Shown one piece after another: positions 24,468 to 36,714 of a DNA stretch of 64,000 bases. The position numbers and the translations under genes were made by a program. Positions within the stretch are counted from its first letter, which is position 1; the number at the start of each line of letters is the position of its first letter. Under the pieces are notes generated by a model. The model made no database searches. It was not told the origin of the DNA and was given only the letters and a program-made list of their open reading frames with translations. Origin of the DNA: Hofstenia miamia (Eukaryota > Xenacoelomorpha > Acoela > Hofsteniidae); contig CABFPE010000448.1 of NCBI GenBank assembly GCA_900660155.1, forward strand, positions 423,441 to 487,440, written 5' to 3'.

Positions 24468-25010
24468 AGGTGTGTTCCCACTATCGACATATATCAGCAG
24501 ATTTTAATCGAAAATGCAATTATTTTCGTTCACATTGGCGATTTTTTATCATCCGATTTTTTATCAGAAAAAGCGGAGTTGGAAGGGCGTTCAGACTATC
24601 GATTTTTTATCAGATGATAAATTATCATCTTTTGATTGACAGTAAGAAAAACAACAACATCTGTTTATGGATTGGTTTGTCTTGGAATGTAAACAATGTT
24701 TACATATTTTGAAGTTGAAATATTTCAACGACAATAATTTACGTTTTGGAAGTCTGTTCCCTACTTGAGAAGTAAGCAATTAGTTTCAAGTAGATATTCG
24801 ACTAGTTTTAGTACCGTTCAGACTATCGACTTTTATCAGCTGATGAATTATCAGATGACAGTAATCTGGCTGTTTTGCCAAAAAATCGGATGGAGCGTTC
24901 AGACTATCGACTTTTATCAGCCGATAAAAAAGCAGATAGAGTGTTCACACTATCGACTTTTATCACCGATTTTTTGATAGATGATAAAAGTCGATAGTGG
25001 GAACACACCT
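24468..25010. mobile_element. PIF/Harbinger-type MITE, TSD TAA
   Basis: A 543-bp element with inverted ends AGGTGTGTTCCCACTATCGA and its reverse complement at the right, flanked by the 3-bp duplication TAA (24465-24467 and 25011-25013). A 3-bp TWA-like target is the Harbinger hallmark. The inner part of the end motif (GTTCAGACTATCGACTTTTA and close variants, usually followed by TCAG) recurs at about 24588, 24817, 24894 and 24940, so the end sequence is repeated internally four times. No coding capacity. Confidence 0.9.
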
Positions 25011-25013
25011 TAA

Positions 25014-25367
25014 TTGATACTCGAATAGAAGTTTACTATGAATTACTCACACCATATCCAAGCTGTAATACATCAAGTGCAGGACGAAAGTTCTCTAAGT
25101 ACATTTTAGGTAAACAGATGTTTATTAACGGGAACCATGTATCACTTTCAAGATTTCATTAGTCAACGTGGTAGATTTCTTACTAAGTCTCCCTCTTTGA
25201 TCACCCTTAAATATTTTGACCTGCATGCAAAACAGATTTTTCTTCTGCTTTTATGAAAACATGGATAGTTGACAAACTAACTCAAAATTTTACACAAATT
25301 ATTTATTCTGTGTTTGACTATGCATGCAAGCAGGTGCAACTTTAATTTTTCTAGTAATTTTTGTGTT
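25014..25367. other. no gene recognised
   Basis: AT-rich spacer; nothing recognised. Confidence 0.5.
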
Positions 25368-25887
25368 GAAATGCTTTGGATGTCTTAGATTCTTCCCATA
25401 TCAATTTAATTTGGAAATATTATTGTATGGCATCAAAGACTGAAGCTGTGGCTTCAATTATTTTATTTTGGTTCTATAATCTCATTGACATTACCAATGC
25501 TCCTAACAAAGTGTTACCCATTATATCCTAATGAAAAAGTTAGCAATATGCTTATTAGTCTTGATATTTCATGATGACGGACTTTTTTAAACGATATGCA
25601 AAATTAGTTTATAGCAATTTTGTTATTAAGGAAATGCTTTGGATGTCTTAGATTCTTCCCATATCAATTTAATTTGGAAATATTATTGTATGGCATCAAA
25701 GACTGAAGCTGTGGCTTCAATTATTTTATTTTGGTTCTCATTGACATTACCTAACAAAGTGTTACCCATTATATCCTAATGAAAAAGTATGAAAAAGTTA
25801 TTAGTCTTGATATTTCATGATGACGGACTTTTTTAAACGATATGCAAAATTAGTTTTGATTGTTTATAGCAATTTTGTTATTAAGGA
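25368..25887 (+). repeat. tandem duplication of about 260 bp
   Basis: 25368-25630 and 25631-25887 are two head-to-tail copies, both starting GAAATGCTTTGGATGTCTTA. Small indels separate them; for example TATAATCT is present only in copy 1, and a repeated ATGAAAAAGT is present only in copy 2. The junction is exact, at a GAAATG hexamer that also follows copy 2. Confidence 0.95.
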
Positions 25888-26824
25888 AATGTATAGAGCC
25901 AATGTTGTATACTTTGCACTCTCCTTTTTAATATATGAATATATTAGTATAATAAAGAAAAAGCAATGAGATTAGCAATTTTATCGAATGTATTTAGTAT
26001 GTTTACACTTCATTGTGAAAAACATGACTTGAGAATTTGGAAATTCATTTACTACATATACGTCTTTGTAAACTCAATTTAAAAAATCAATGACCTTAGT
26101 AACTCCTGCAACCATTGGAGAACATATGTAAACAAATATTGGTCATCATCATTCATCAACCTTAGATCTTAGATTGGATCACTGAAATGAACATCGTTTA
26201 CAGATACTTTTTAGGTTTTTCAGTTTGCAAGGTCAATGTTGGGTAGATTAAAAATGTATATTGGAAAACTGTATGCTGATATTAAAAAACTTAAATTGCG
26301 TTTTAAAAGAAATTAGAAGTCTAATGTATAGATTTTATCGCAAAAAATAATCATTTTAATGATAAGATAAGATAAGACAACCTTTATTAAGAGAAGGTAA
26401 AACAATTAAATATAAACTGATGAATATATTACTCCCCATCAGACAACGTTTTAATTTTCATGTGACTCATGGCGCTACTATTCTCTGGTCACATAATGAG
26501 TAATGTAGTTTGTGCTTTGTTCTAAAGGCAGACAAAGTATAAGATACAAATGCACAGATGTTGTCTATTATTTCATATTATGTAGTCTCATAAGCATAAA
26601 GCAAATCCTGATTCATTCTGTTTTGTTTGTGCTCAGTCATCCAAGGTAAAAAATGCAAATTTAGTGCAAAATTCAAAAAATGTATTTTGATTTCTTTAAA
26701 TCATCACCTACTGATTGTGAGAAAAATTTTGCCCCAACGTATATTTGCTCTACTTGTCAAAGGAGTTTTTATCATAAATCTAGAAGTTATTTCAAATTTA
26801 ATCGACCAGCTATTTTGACAGAAT
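25888..26824. other. no gene recognised
   Basis: AT-rich DNA; the open frame at 26627-26818 has no recognisable features. Confidence 0.5.
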
Positions 26825-28165
26825 AGGCCAATCACAGCTTCAGGGAATGCTACTTTTGCTCAATTGCCAAAATGCCTTTCAATAAAAACTTCAAATATTT
26901 CGACTGTACCAATTGCAAAATTCCAAGAGTTGATTCTTTGACTAGTCAGCCGCCTGATCAGGAATTTCCTTCAACATCAGACAGCTCCAACAATGATATT
27001 ATTTTGGCAATACTCTGTTGATGTCTTATGGGAAATGGAGGCTGATGAATGAAGATTTTTTTAATGATTTCTGTAGAAAACTAAAATTAAGCAAGATCAT
27101 GCTAAAGAAATGTCTTAAGATGTTAAGAACTCACTCTGGAATGAAAGAAAGCCTGAAAAGTGTAACATATCAAAAAATTCATCTGCTTCATTCAGCCTTA
27201 ACTCTCTTCTTCTCAACCAAAGAAAATTATAAGTTTGCCAGCAATATACATAAGATTATGGAATATTTGGGGATTATTTATTCCTCTCAAAAACGGTGTT
27301 TGTTTATTGATTTAAACTCAATCAGTCTTAAAGCAATCATCAATGCAAAAAAAACAAATATCCTTGCATTCGAATTTATTGGGTTCATATGAAAAAAGAA
27401 AGATCATCAGTCGAAAAAATTATGTCTCTTCAAAATTATCAAGTCCATCAATGACCAGTAATGTATGATTTAAAAGTGCTCAATATTCTAACGGGCTTAA
27501 AGGGAGGATATACCAAATATCAATGTTTCTTTTGTCTCTTTGATTCAAGTAACAGCCAAATTGATTTACAACCAGACCATATATGCCCGAACCGTCATTA
27601 ATTCAATAGCGTGCCGTTAATTCCTATTGAAAAAATAGCATTTCTAGTACTTCATTTAAAACTCAGTCTATTTTAAGTCCTTGTTAAGAATTTGGACAAG
27701 GAAAGTGCATGCTTCTCATATTTGCGAAGGAAATTCCCAAAAAGCGATGCAAAACTAGAAAACGCTGTTTTCAATGGACCAGAAATCAGAAGTCTCTTTA
27801 ATGATGAACAATTCCGCCTTCCCATGGATCCACTACAGCAAGAGGCTTGGGATTCATTCAGTTCTGTTGTTTTCAGCGCTTTGGTCAAAAGGTCTGTTTC
27901 GACTGGAAAGAAAAAATAATTCATTTGATATATTCCTACAAAAATCTTGGTGTGTAGCGAATGACAATAAAGATGCATTTGCTCTTTAAGCATCAAGAAC
28001 AATTTTCGAAATATATTGGCTCTTTTTCAGGAGAGCATGACGAAAGAATGCATCAACGAATGATAAGTTTTGAGCAGCGCTTTGATGCATCTTCGACAAA
28101 AGAGATGTTGTGTGATTATATTTGGTCTTTAAAACGAGATAGTCCGTTGGTTAATAATGATTAGA
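26825..28165 (+). pseudogene. decayed copy of an unnamed repetitive gene family
   Basis: Read across several frameshifts and stops, the segment matches a protein family that is present in very many copies in invertebrate genomes and that I cannot name. Recognisable parts: a region with KRCLFIDLNSISLKAIIN near 27290-27350; YQCFFCLFDS-type text near 27520; the block KSDAKLENAVFNGPEIRSLF near 27735-27800, followed by PMDPLQQEAWDSF; then the family's C-terminal signature, here SGEHDERMHQRMISFEQRFD with LCDYIWSLKRDSP near 28030-28145. In the family this signature is E-Q/H-G-E-R-F-H-Q-D. High copy number suggests a mobile origin, but I see no terminal repeats here. The gene is not functional. Confidence 0.65.
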
Positions 28166-29204
28166 TTTTTGAAAAATCTCTGCTTAATAAAACTCAAAAA
28201 TAGTTTGAATTCGTAACTAGAGTTATCAATTAATTAAATTGCTTGTATTTTCAAAGTAGACGATAGAAATTTTTAAATTATGCGTGGGGCAATTTTTTTG
28301 TGTCCGAATAACCTTTTGAAAATTTGAAGAAATTGCGACAAAAAATATTTTTTTGATATACCTGTAATAAATAAACTCCATAATTAATATCTGTTCAGAG
28401 TCTGCTTCTATACATCTCTAGAAAAAAGGAATATAAATCTGTCAAACATAGTTATATCTGATGCATAAAGGACATGTTTTTAGTCATGAGTTTCTCGTGA
28501 TGAATGTGGGTGTACTTTATTGTGCTGCAGCACTGCATTGTGAATTTTGCCATTGCCATGAATTATTTTGTCTGATTAGGAATCACCTCAAAAGCCTCTG
28601 TAGAATACTGTAAACCATTTGGGTCGTCAGCTATGCTAATTTTAAATTAGGTATTTTAACTTCATCCTGTAATCACAATCTTTCGGGCCAATGCCTTGTT
28701 GAACCAATGTGATAATGCCTCACTGTGCAACTTCAATCACACTTTGAACCTCAGTACTCATCAGTAATCATTCGATTATTTCATGAGAACAACTTCAATA
28801 TTCAATTAGAGCAATGAAAATACATTAAATCAGACTTTCAGAATGATAATTTGGGAAAATTAGTTAAAATTTTTGCAAGAACATCGCCGATTAGTTATTG
28901 AATTATATGCAATAAAAACTATATTTTACTAAAAAGATTTGGTGTTAGAAAGAATGGCGAAGCATTTGTCGATTCCGAAACCTTTTCTCTAATTGCTAGC
29001 CTACAAATTCAAAAATTCGTAAATAATTGAAAAATGATGTTATCAATGGGACTATAAATTCAATCGCTTATCACTTAACAACAAACTAGTCCAATGTATC
29101 ATGTTGTGGCTTTCCCTACTCTAAGAATACTGATTGAAGAAGCCTTTCTAAATGAAATTGGAGGGGAATACTTCTTTTCTATGCATTCCTAACATGAAGT
29201 TTTA
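28166..29204. other. no gene recognised
   Basis: AT-rich DNA; nothing recognised on either strand. Confidence 0.5.
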
Positions 29205-29212
29205 ACCTACAA

Positions 29213-30431
29213 TAGTGGCGTAGTCAAGGGTAGGCGCGGGTTGGAGTGCCTACCCAAATTTTATAGTTTGTCTTCCCAGAAAATATTGTTTGTGCCTACC
29301 CGAATAAATTTCTTGTGTTCTGAAAAATTCATAAAATAACACCCACAAGTCTTACAACTATCTCTATTAACATAGTAGTTATTTCAAATAAGGTGCATTT
29401 CATGAGTGCTTGACAATTGCTAATTTTTACAAAAGGTTTGCCATGCGCATTACACATTTTGATGGATTTGATCATGTACATTTGCGATAAAAGACAACCT
29501 GATTTCAATTTCGGATTTGCAATCCCTAGATTCCACTGACCAGTTTTCGAAATTCATTTGGGATGCAACCCCGATATATTCTTGTTGATTTAATGCCAAT
29601 TCATTTGCTACTCATTTTGAAATTTGCATGGAGAAAGCCGAACGCGCATATTTCGTCAGTGCGTTCAATGATTTTGCTGAAGTCTTATTCATATAGACCG
29701 GGAAGTCTTTGAAATTTATATGACAAGACCGTACCCAGCATTATCACATAAGGGAGGATCGATACGCATTTAAGAGGTGTTTATGGAATTTCGAATTCTT
29801 TATAATTTAAACTAAAATTATACTAAGTCTGTACACCATTATATTTTAGTACCAAATTTTTTGACGGATGAGGTCAACTAGTAGTGATCAGGTAAGTGAC
29901 CAAAAGCGGGGTGAAATCCTGAGAAAATTTTTTGAAAATATTGACAAAATTGATCTTAGAACTGCATTTCACAACTTATTGAGGGCAAATTTACATTTTA
30001 TTTTTGCACCCTGATTTTGGTTTTAGCTTTGTTATCCAGGAGGGGTTGCATGACCTTCTTTCTAAGTAATTATTCCAAAGAAATCAGTAGAAGTTGAGTG
30101 CTTGTTTTCTACATTACCACACTGAATCTATCTGATAGGAGAATGACACTTACAAACCAGTTACACAATTTTTCACTCATTTCTTTCGAAATGAAACTCA
30201 CGAATCAGCTATCTCTCAAGGAAATACTTAAAGAATTTGCCTCAAAACCACGAAGTTTGCTCTAACAATATCCCTGTAGTTTGTTTTGTTTTCTAATGTC
30301 AATCTTAAAGTCATTGAATTTGTCAAATAACTATGTGAAAAATAGTAACGTGTACAATTTTGGAATAGACATTTCGCCTACCTCGTACTTTTGTTTGCCT
30401 TGGCCAACTAAGTGTTCTGGCTACGCCCCTG
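29213..30431. mobile_element. hAT-derived non-autonomous element
   Basis: The left end TAGTGGCGTAGTCAAGGG and the reversed right end CAGGGGCGTAGCCAGAAC correspond to the CAGTGGCGTAGCCAGG ends found in many hAT elements. The flanking octamers ACCTACAA and AACTATAA match at six of eight positions, a decayed 8-bp target duplication. The interior 1.2 kb has no transposase that I can follow. CCTACCC / GGGTAGG runs near both ends also face each other. Confidence 0.7.
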
Positions 30432-30439
30432 AACTATAA

Positions 30440-30954
30440 ATACATCCTCGAAAATGTTTTTACACATAAAAAGAGTTATTTTGATTCCAAAAACTGGTAA
30501 AGAATATATCCAGACTTAAGAAAATATATTAAATGTATTTGTAAAAGTTAAACATAACACATGAAAACTATGTATATAGTTTGAGATAATTAGTTCGATG
30601 AATTTGATTTGTAATTAATGTATCATTCTAAAACTTCTTGCTACACCCAATAATAATAATACTAAAATGAATATTTTCAAATATTCCTGCCAATTCAACC
30701 ACTTATTTTCAATAACATTTCAATTTTTCAGCTGAAATAATCTCCAACAATTTCAAATATATATTCAGAAAAATGAAAGTGACTTAATATTAAATTTAAA
30801 CACTGTGATGTTTTAAATATTTAGGTAGAGTTACGCAGGTGTCACAAATCAATGATTATGTATTGCAGGTGATTGTCAATTATTAAATGGCTACAATATG
30901 CTTTGAAATTTGTTACATGTTGCTTCAATTGCAACTTATGCCAAATGATTAAAT
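30440..30954. other. upstream region of coiled-coil gene
   Basis: AT-rich DNA before the start codon at 30955. No clear promoter element can be singled out in such AT-rich sequence. Confidence 0.4.
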
Positions 30955-31422
30955 ATGGCAACGCATAATGAACAATTTTACATTGATAAAATACAAGTGC
31001 TCACAAAAGAGGTTGCCAACCTTAAAAGAGAAAAAGAGGAGCTAAGAAAAGCTAAGAATACAAAGCTGATAAAACGAGAAAGCAAGTTCATTGATGTAAA
31101 AGATCCATTTCTAGGACAGCGGAATGAAGCAGATCAAGAAAAAATAAGGGCTTTGGAAAAAAAATTAAGGAAAAGTGAAGAAACACAAATAGAATTGAAT
31201 GCGAAAATTAATGAGCTTCTTGAACTTTGTAACAAAAAAGATATGCTCTTGAAAGACAGAAATAATGAGGAAAAAATTAAAGAATTATTAAAGAAACTTG
31301 AAGAAAAAGATGATGAACTCAAAATGGTTAAACACGATCTTTCAACAGCTCAGAAGTCCATTTTAAATTTGCAAGGAGACATGAAACTATTAGTACACGA
31401 TAACAAAGAATTGCAAAATAAG
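30955..31422 (+). CDS. coiled-coil protein, exon 1
   Basis: The exon gives 156 codons from ATG at 30955 to a GT donor (AAG|GTAACT) in phase 0. The protein is very rich in Lys, Glu and Leu. Heptad-like patterns run through most of it, for example IDKIQVLTKEVANLKREKEE at residues 10-29 and a long stretch at about 60-150 (KIRALEKKLRKSEETQIELN onward). A short non-helical piece with FIDVKDPFLGQRNE at about 45-58 separates two helices. Open reading continues 18 codons past the donor, but the next exon fits in frame, so splicing is preferred. No transmembrane segment or signal peptide. This looks like a host gene, since no transposon domain is visible. I do not recognise the family; a centrosomal or cytoskeletal scaffold is only a guess from the coiled coil. 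Confidence 0.6.
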
Positions 31423-31859
31423 GTAACTTTTCTGTTATTGATTACTATTATAGTACAGTCAGTGATTCAATGCTAATTATTACAAATGTGAAAAGTGTTC
31501 ATGTTGTTAAAACTTGCAATTCTTATTTGACTTAAGCTGGGTAATTGTTTGTAAATCACATCTAGAGTAAACTATTGTTTCAATAAAAAAATTTACATGA
31601 GCTCTCAAATATGTTTTTTCTTGGAATTGTCGAAAATATTTTCTAAGGTGAAGGTTTTGCTATTGAAGAATTCAATATTTAGCTAGTAGGCTTGATTTAC
31701 ATTGACGACTTAAACAATGATTGCCAATAAGGATTTTCAAAAATTCTGTAAGCTCCATTAGTGCAAAGCGTTATTATCTGATTCCAACAAAAACTATATT
31801 ATATAAAGGCGGAAGTTGTGATTAACGATATACATGTATATTGACATGATGGTTTTTAG

Positions 31860-32003
31860 AATCAATCTCTCCAGTACAACGTTGTTGATTTAACAGAAGC
31901 TTTAAGTATCAAAGAAGCGGCTTGGTGCGACAAAGAAGAGCATAAAAAATTAACTTTTTCTAACCTAATGAACTCCAGAATGAGGCAAGGAATCAATCAA
32001 TAA
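31860..32003 (+). CDS. coiled-coil protein, exon 2 (last)
   Basis: After a 437-bp intron, an acceptor (GGTTTTTAG) opens exon 2 in phase 0. It encodes 47 residues beginning NQSLQYNVVDLTEALSIKEA and ending NSRMRQGINQ before TAA at 32001-32003. The join continues the helix (LQNK-NQSLQYNV), and the uninterrupted frame over the exon supports the prediction. The full product would be 203 residues. Alternative 3' exons cannot be excluded. Confidence 0.55.
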   Translation, partial: NQSLQYNVVDLTEALSIKEAAWCDKEEHKKLTFSNLMNSRMRQGINQ

Positions 32004-33068
32004 CGATAGTATGCGGTTCTATAAGCAGTAATGTAAAGGCGGTCTTTTCAAGTATATCGTCATGATCAGGATCACATCGTTAATTAGACCCATGTTTGTG
32101 TTGCTTAATTGTTTTTGTAAAAAAATTCATAGCATTTCATTTTGCAGGCATTGCTAGCTGAAAATGTGTTTCAAACCTCCATATTTCTGCTAATTTTCAG
32201 AGCTTTTTTTAGATAATAGTTAAACATGAGAACTGAAAATTCCACTTGGCAATTTGTCTTAATTGGACGGATAATCCAAATATGCCGGAAGTATATTTAT
32301 TAATTGGGGTTATCGTAACGATTGTATAATTATGAGCTCAGATGCTGAACGCAAAGCCCATGAATAACCTACGTAATGGCCAGAAAAGTTGCATCACCCG
32401 AGAATAGAAAAAAGAATATTCCATGGATTATCTATGTATACCAAAATGCAAATGATCATACGTGATCTATAAAACTCCCTCATATTTCTGAACTCTAGAA
32501 AGCATAAAGAAAGGGTCACTTTTGCTTTGAGTGTCTCTGTTGATAGCCCCAGTGTTGGCTACCACCCACACATGCACAAGGTACACCTTGTTGTTTCTAT
32601 TTTACCATGTCACATTTTCTTAACTTAACTTGGCGTAGGAACAGTGGCATAGCCATCAAATCAGTGAGGAGGAGCATGTTTTATATTTAATTTTTTGTCG
32701 TTTTGAAAATTAGTAATGCTAGTGAATGTTCTATAGATTATGATTAGCTTAACAAGGAACTAGAAGCTTGTGCAGTGAATGTAGTGGTAGAAACCAAATT
32801 TCAAGTGATCATCACTACAAGAAAATTTCAAACAGAAAAGCGAAGTGATGCTATTAAAATATCAAGTAATCAAATTTGACCGAAAAAAATTTGTATTTAA
32901 TAATAATAAGCCTAGAATGGAACTCAAATATCATTTTTCTACACTATGAAAAATAATACTTTCCTACATCTGGAATAAAAAATGTGAGATACACTATATT
33001 TTTTTACATAGATATAGGTAGAAAATCCATCATAAAATCATAAAATCATAAAATCCAAAATACGGAAA
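32004..33068. other. no gene recognised; lone hAT-like end
   Basis: A sequence CAGTGGCATAGCCAT at 32642 resembles a hAT terminal repeat, but I found no partner end. The rest is AT-rich; three CATAAAAT-like units lie just before the LINE fragment. Confidence 0.4.
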
Positions 33069-33617
33069 ATGGCTATTGGGATAGAATATCTAAAACAATT
33101 AAAGAAGGTTAGTAGCGGTAAAGCACTAATAGAAGCTATTGTATTAAGTCAATACAGATATGCTTCTATATTGTTAACCAACATAAGCTCAGATCAGCAA
33201 GCCAAATTAAGTAGAGTATTTAACAGGTGTATTCGTACTATGTTTAACATCAACAAATTCAAGACAGATGAAACGATACACACTTTAGCAATCCTGTCAC
33301 CAATCTTCATTACAAAGTTCAGCAGTTTAATTTACACATACAAATCGATTAATAACCACCAAGGCAGTAATTTCTTAAAAATATACCTGAAACTGAATAC
33401 TAGATCAAAGAAACTGATAAACAATACTCAAATAAAATCAAAATATTGGAATTTCTCTTTTTCTTCAACAGTCTGCCGACTTTGGAACAAATTGCTGATC
33501 AATATTCGGAAAGCACCAAACATAAATCGATTTAAAAGCCTGCTGAAGGAAAAACTACTCGCAAACCAATATGAATATGGGTATAACACTAAATCAAATG
33601 TTTGGAGAAATTACTAG
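33069..33617 (+). pseudogene. LINE 3' fragment, C-terminal pol
   Basis: An open frame of 182 codons corresponds to the region after the reverse transcriptase in CR1/Jockey-like LINEs: QYRYASILLTNISSDQQAKL, then RVFNRCIRTMFN, and near the end a W-N-K-L-L plus FKSLLKEKL pattern that is typical of these C-termini. There is no endonuclease or RT core upstream, so it is a 5'-truncated insertion, as expected from incomplete target-primed reverse transcription. The frame is still open, so the insertion may be fairly young. Confidence 0.7.
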
Positions 33618-36600
33618 CTGCAAATTATTTTTAATCTATATGTCTTTTTTATTTTATTTTGTCTTTTAATTGTTTTTTATTTACTGTTCTGTGTAGCTTT
33701 TATTTTTTCTTACTTGTCTATGCTGTATATATTGTTTAATTTTGTAAGTACTGTACATATAAGATGCTTATTGTAAGGTTTGCAATTTTGTAAATATGTA
33801 CAAACTAGACAATGTAGAGGAAAAATTAAATATGGCTATTAAAGTAGAAGCATGAATAACTACATATATTTGCAAGATATGCATTACTTCTGCTTAGTCA
33901 TCAATCAAAGCTATAGTTATGCTAACATTGAAAAGATTGTTTACAAGGTACATTGCAAAATCTATTATTAATCAAAGCCTTGTTGATTGCATGCATAAAA
34001 TAAAATTTGACAAAATCAGCTGCATTTTGGGATTATCCTGAAACCAGGTTTTCTTAATGAGATTCAAATTCCTAAGTAAATGAAACAGACTTATATTCTG
34101 CAATCCATGATAGATGCACAACGTTTTGTGCATACCAAGCTGTTTCAAATTGACAAGATTTTGTTGAAAAATAATCCTAATAAAATTAAATAGAATTTTT
34201 AAATAGAATTTGACGCCTTGTTTCTCAAAAACCTTTGTGCTTATGCAGAATATAGAACTCATATAGAGAGAAGCCTCAATAATGCAGGTGTGTTGCACAC
34301 AATGTGGGTAAAAAATTTTGGTTTTGCAATGGAAATTTGTGGGCCTAATTCCCGCAATGAGAATATTTGATGTTACCATTGTCTTAACAAATGTAAACAA
34401 TTTGTTTGATTTCAATTTTACATCGCTTTATGGAATACAAATAGACAGCAATTCTTCAATATTTAAATCAATATATATAGAAGAAGAAAAATCTATATTC
34501 AGAAATTGTTTTAAAACAATACTAATAGAAATACTGATAACAAATTCTGAAAGCGTATATATATATATATATGGTGATGTTTCTTTAATTATTTATTAGT
34601 TAAACAACAAGTGGACGCTTCACAGATTTTTGAAGCATTATTGAAAAAATTATTTTTCCACATCGCATTATTAATAAAACATATTTTAAAGTATTTAAAT
34701 GCTCGTGAGGTCTACATAATTCCTAAATTAAACCACCGGTTAGAAACTTCGCAAATTTACACAAACATACAGTTAATATTAAATGAAAAAATATCGATTG
34801 TCATTGTCACAAGGAATTTATATAAATGCAGCAGTAAGATTTATGAAATTGATTAGATAATGATACGAATAAGATAATCTACATTTAGAGAATATAAATA
34901 TAATCAAAAAATGACAGCTTTTCCAAATCGCGTCATAAATATAATTGTAAAAAATGAAACTATCGAATTTTACAAACGTATATATAGTCAGGCATGCTAA
35001 GATTATGACAAATTTTCTGGTAATCGCGTAGTCACTGTTATATAATTTTTATTATGTCTACGATTTTCCTGGGATGAATATTTTCTCAAGAATAAATCAC
35101 TTTGCAATTTCTTAACCTTAAACTGCCTGGGGATTTTTGACAAACTCTCATGATTGTAGAACTTTTTTTAAACGCTTATAGCTCAAAAACTATTAACGAT
35201 ATGCTCAATCTGAAAGCATCACATGATTGAAGTCTCCACTTCCTTGTCACTCTAAATCCGCAACCTGGCTCTGTTTCATTAAGGCGAGCCATTGTGCACG
35301 ATCTCTGATTCCGCGCACGGTACGTCTCAATGGGTTTGGAATATCTATGCACATATCAAGAAACATTCAAAGTTCTTTGTTTCTTCCATACGCTCAAAAC
35401 CTTATAAATATATGAACATTAGTTATTGACAGAATCAATTTTTTTCAAAAATTCGAAATTGATAAATAATTACTGTTAATATTTTCAACAACTTCAGCCA
35501 CAGAAATGCTGACGTTTTCAACTTTGCATAAAGCATGTTCTCCAATATATCAGCCCATGTCTCACAATTTTTTAATTTGCTAATAGAATTGGAGAAAATT
35601 TTTTGTAAATGTGAAAAACAGTTTGGCCTTAATTAATGACGCTAGGTAGTGTAAGATTTGGTTCAAGTAGATCTTCAAATCAGTATGGTGAAATTTTCTG
35701 TTCCGTGTGATCCCACGACAGTTTCTATTTTGGGCATTAGGCTTATCAATCTTATATATGGTTCCAACTTATTATAGATGAAAGTAATTTCTTACATCTA
35801 TTGTTTGTACTGCCTGATATGGGAATATTTCAATTGTTTGCTTTTTGCATCTGTTTCCGAAATTGCTTCTTCAATGTACATGCATTTATCAATAAAATTG
35901 CTTGGATATTCATTTGTTCTGGTCTGCTTTCTACTTGATGATTTCTTAGTTTATGTTGTCATAATATCGAATATTCTGTGTACTTGTCCTTTAATCAAGA
36001 AATATATTGAAAGATCTTTGAACTAAAATTAAGTAAAAACCTCGGTATCTCATGTTTCTTTATAAATGTTAAATATCTCTAATAATTTTTAATTATTAAA
36101 TTATTTTTAAATCTCTACCCAATTGGAGCAATTACTCACATAAAATATTCTCTAAGTATTCAATTTACAAAGCTTTCCGCAATTGGGAAAGAGTAAATTG
36201 AAAATATCAATTGTGATATCTAATGTGCTACGGCAAGATAAATAAAGCCATCGTGGTTGGTGGTAGTTCGCTAATTACTTATATTATTATTAATATTTAT
36301 TACTTGGAAGTTCAGTTATTTTGAGTTGCGATTCAATTTTTGATTTTTATCGATTTTTATAAGGATTTGATAGAAACTAAGAAAAATAAGTTGTTCTTCA
36401 ACCTTATTTTATTGGGCTTTTTCTTTTTTATATACGTAGTATTTGAGTGGGTGGTGACGAATTGCAGCTCTACTTATTTTCCTCAATAATTATTCAATCG
36501 CTTTGAAATTAGCAAGTATCTTCTCTTTAACAGAACATTAAATGTATAGTCGTATAAGAGAAGAGATTCTTTATTCAGATAAATGTTAGCAATTAAAAAA

Positions 36601-36714
36601 CTGAATATCGTCTTTAAACTAACAAATCACACAAATTACAAAAGACATCTTCCAGGCTATGGATAAATTACTATAGTACTATTTCTATAACGAGTTACAG
36701 GATAGTCATTGTTA
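33618..36714. other. no gene recognised
   Basis: LINE 3' untranslated-like sequence to about 33840, then AT-rich DNA. It contains a short (TA)n tract at 34557-34572 and a diverged repeat listed at 35130-35345. Open frames at 33972-34415 and 35778-36026 have no recognisable features. Confidence 0.45.
35130..35345 (-). repeat. diverged inverted copy of the 1.26-kb repeat segment
   Basis: On the reverse strand this matches the middle of the duplicated segment at about 21600-21790 and 23175-23350: both contain TTTGAGCTATAAGCGTTTAA or a one-base variant, and GATGCTTTCAGATT against GGTGCTTTCAGATT. It is clearly more diverged than the two near-identical copies, which marks the segment as a dispersed repeat. 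Confidence 0.65.

Noticed and set aside
31423-31476. Read-through C-terminus of the coiled-coil exon (hydrophobic LLLITIIVQSVIQC)
   Set aside because: A GT donor and an in-phase exon at 31860 explain the end better; the hydrophobic tail is intron translation.
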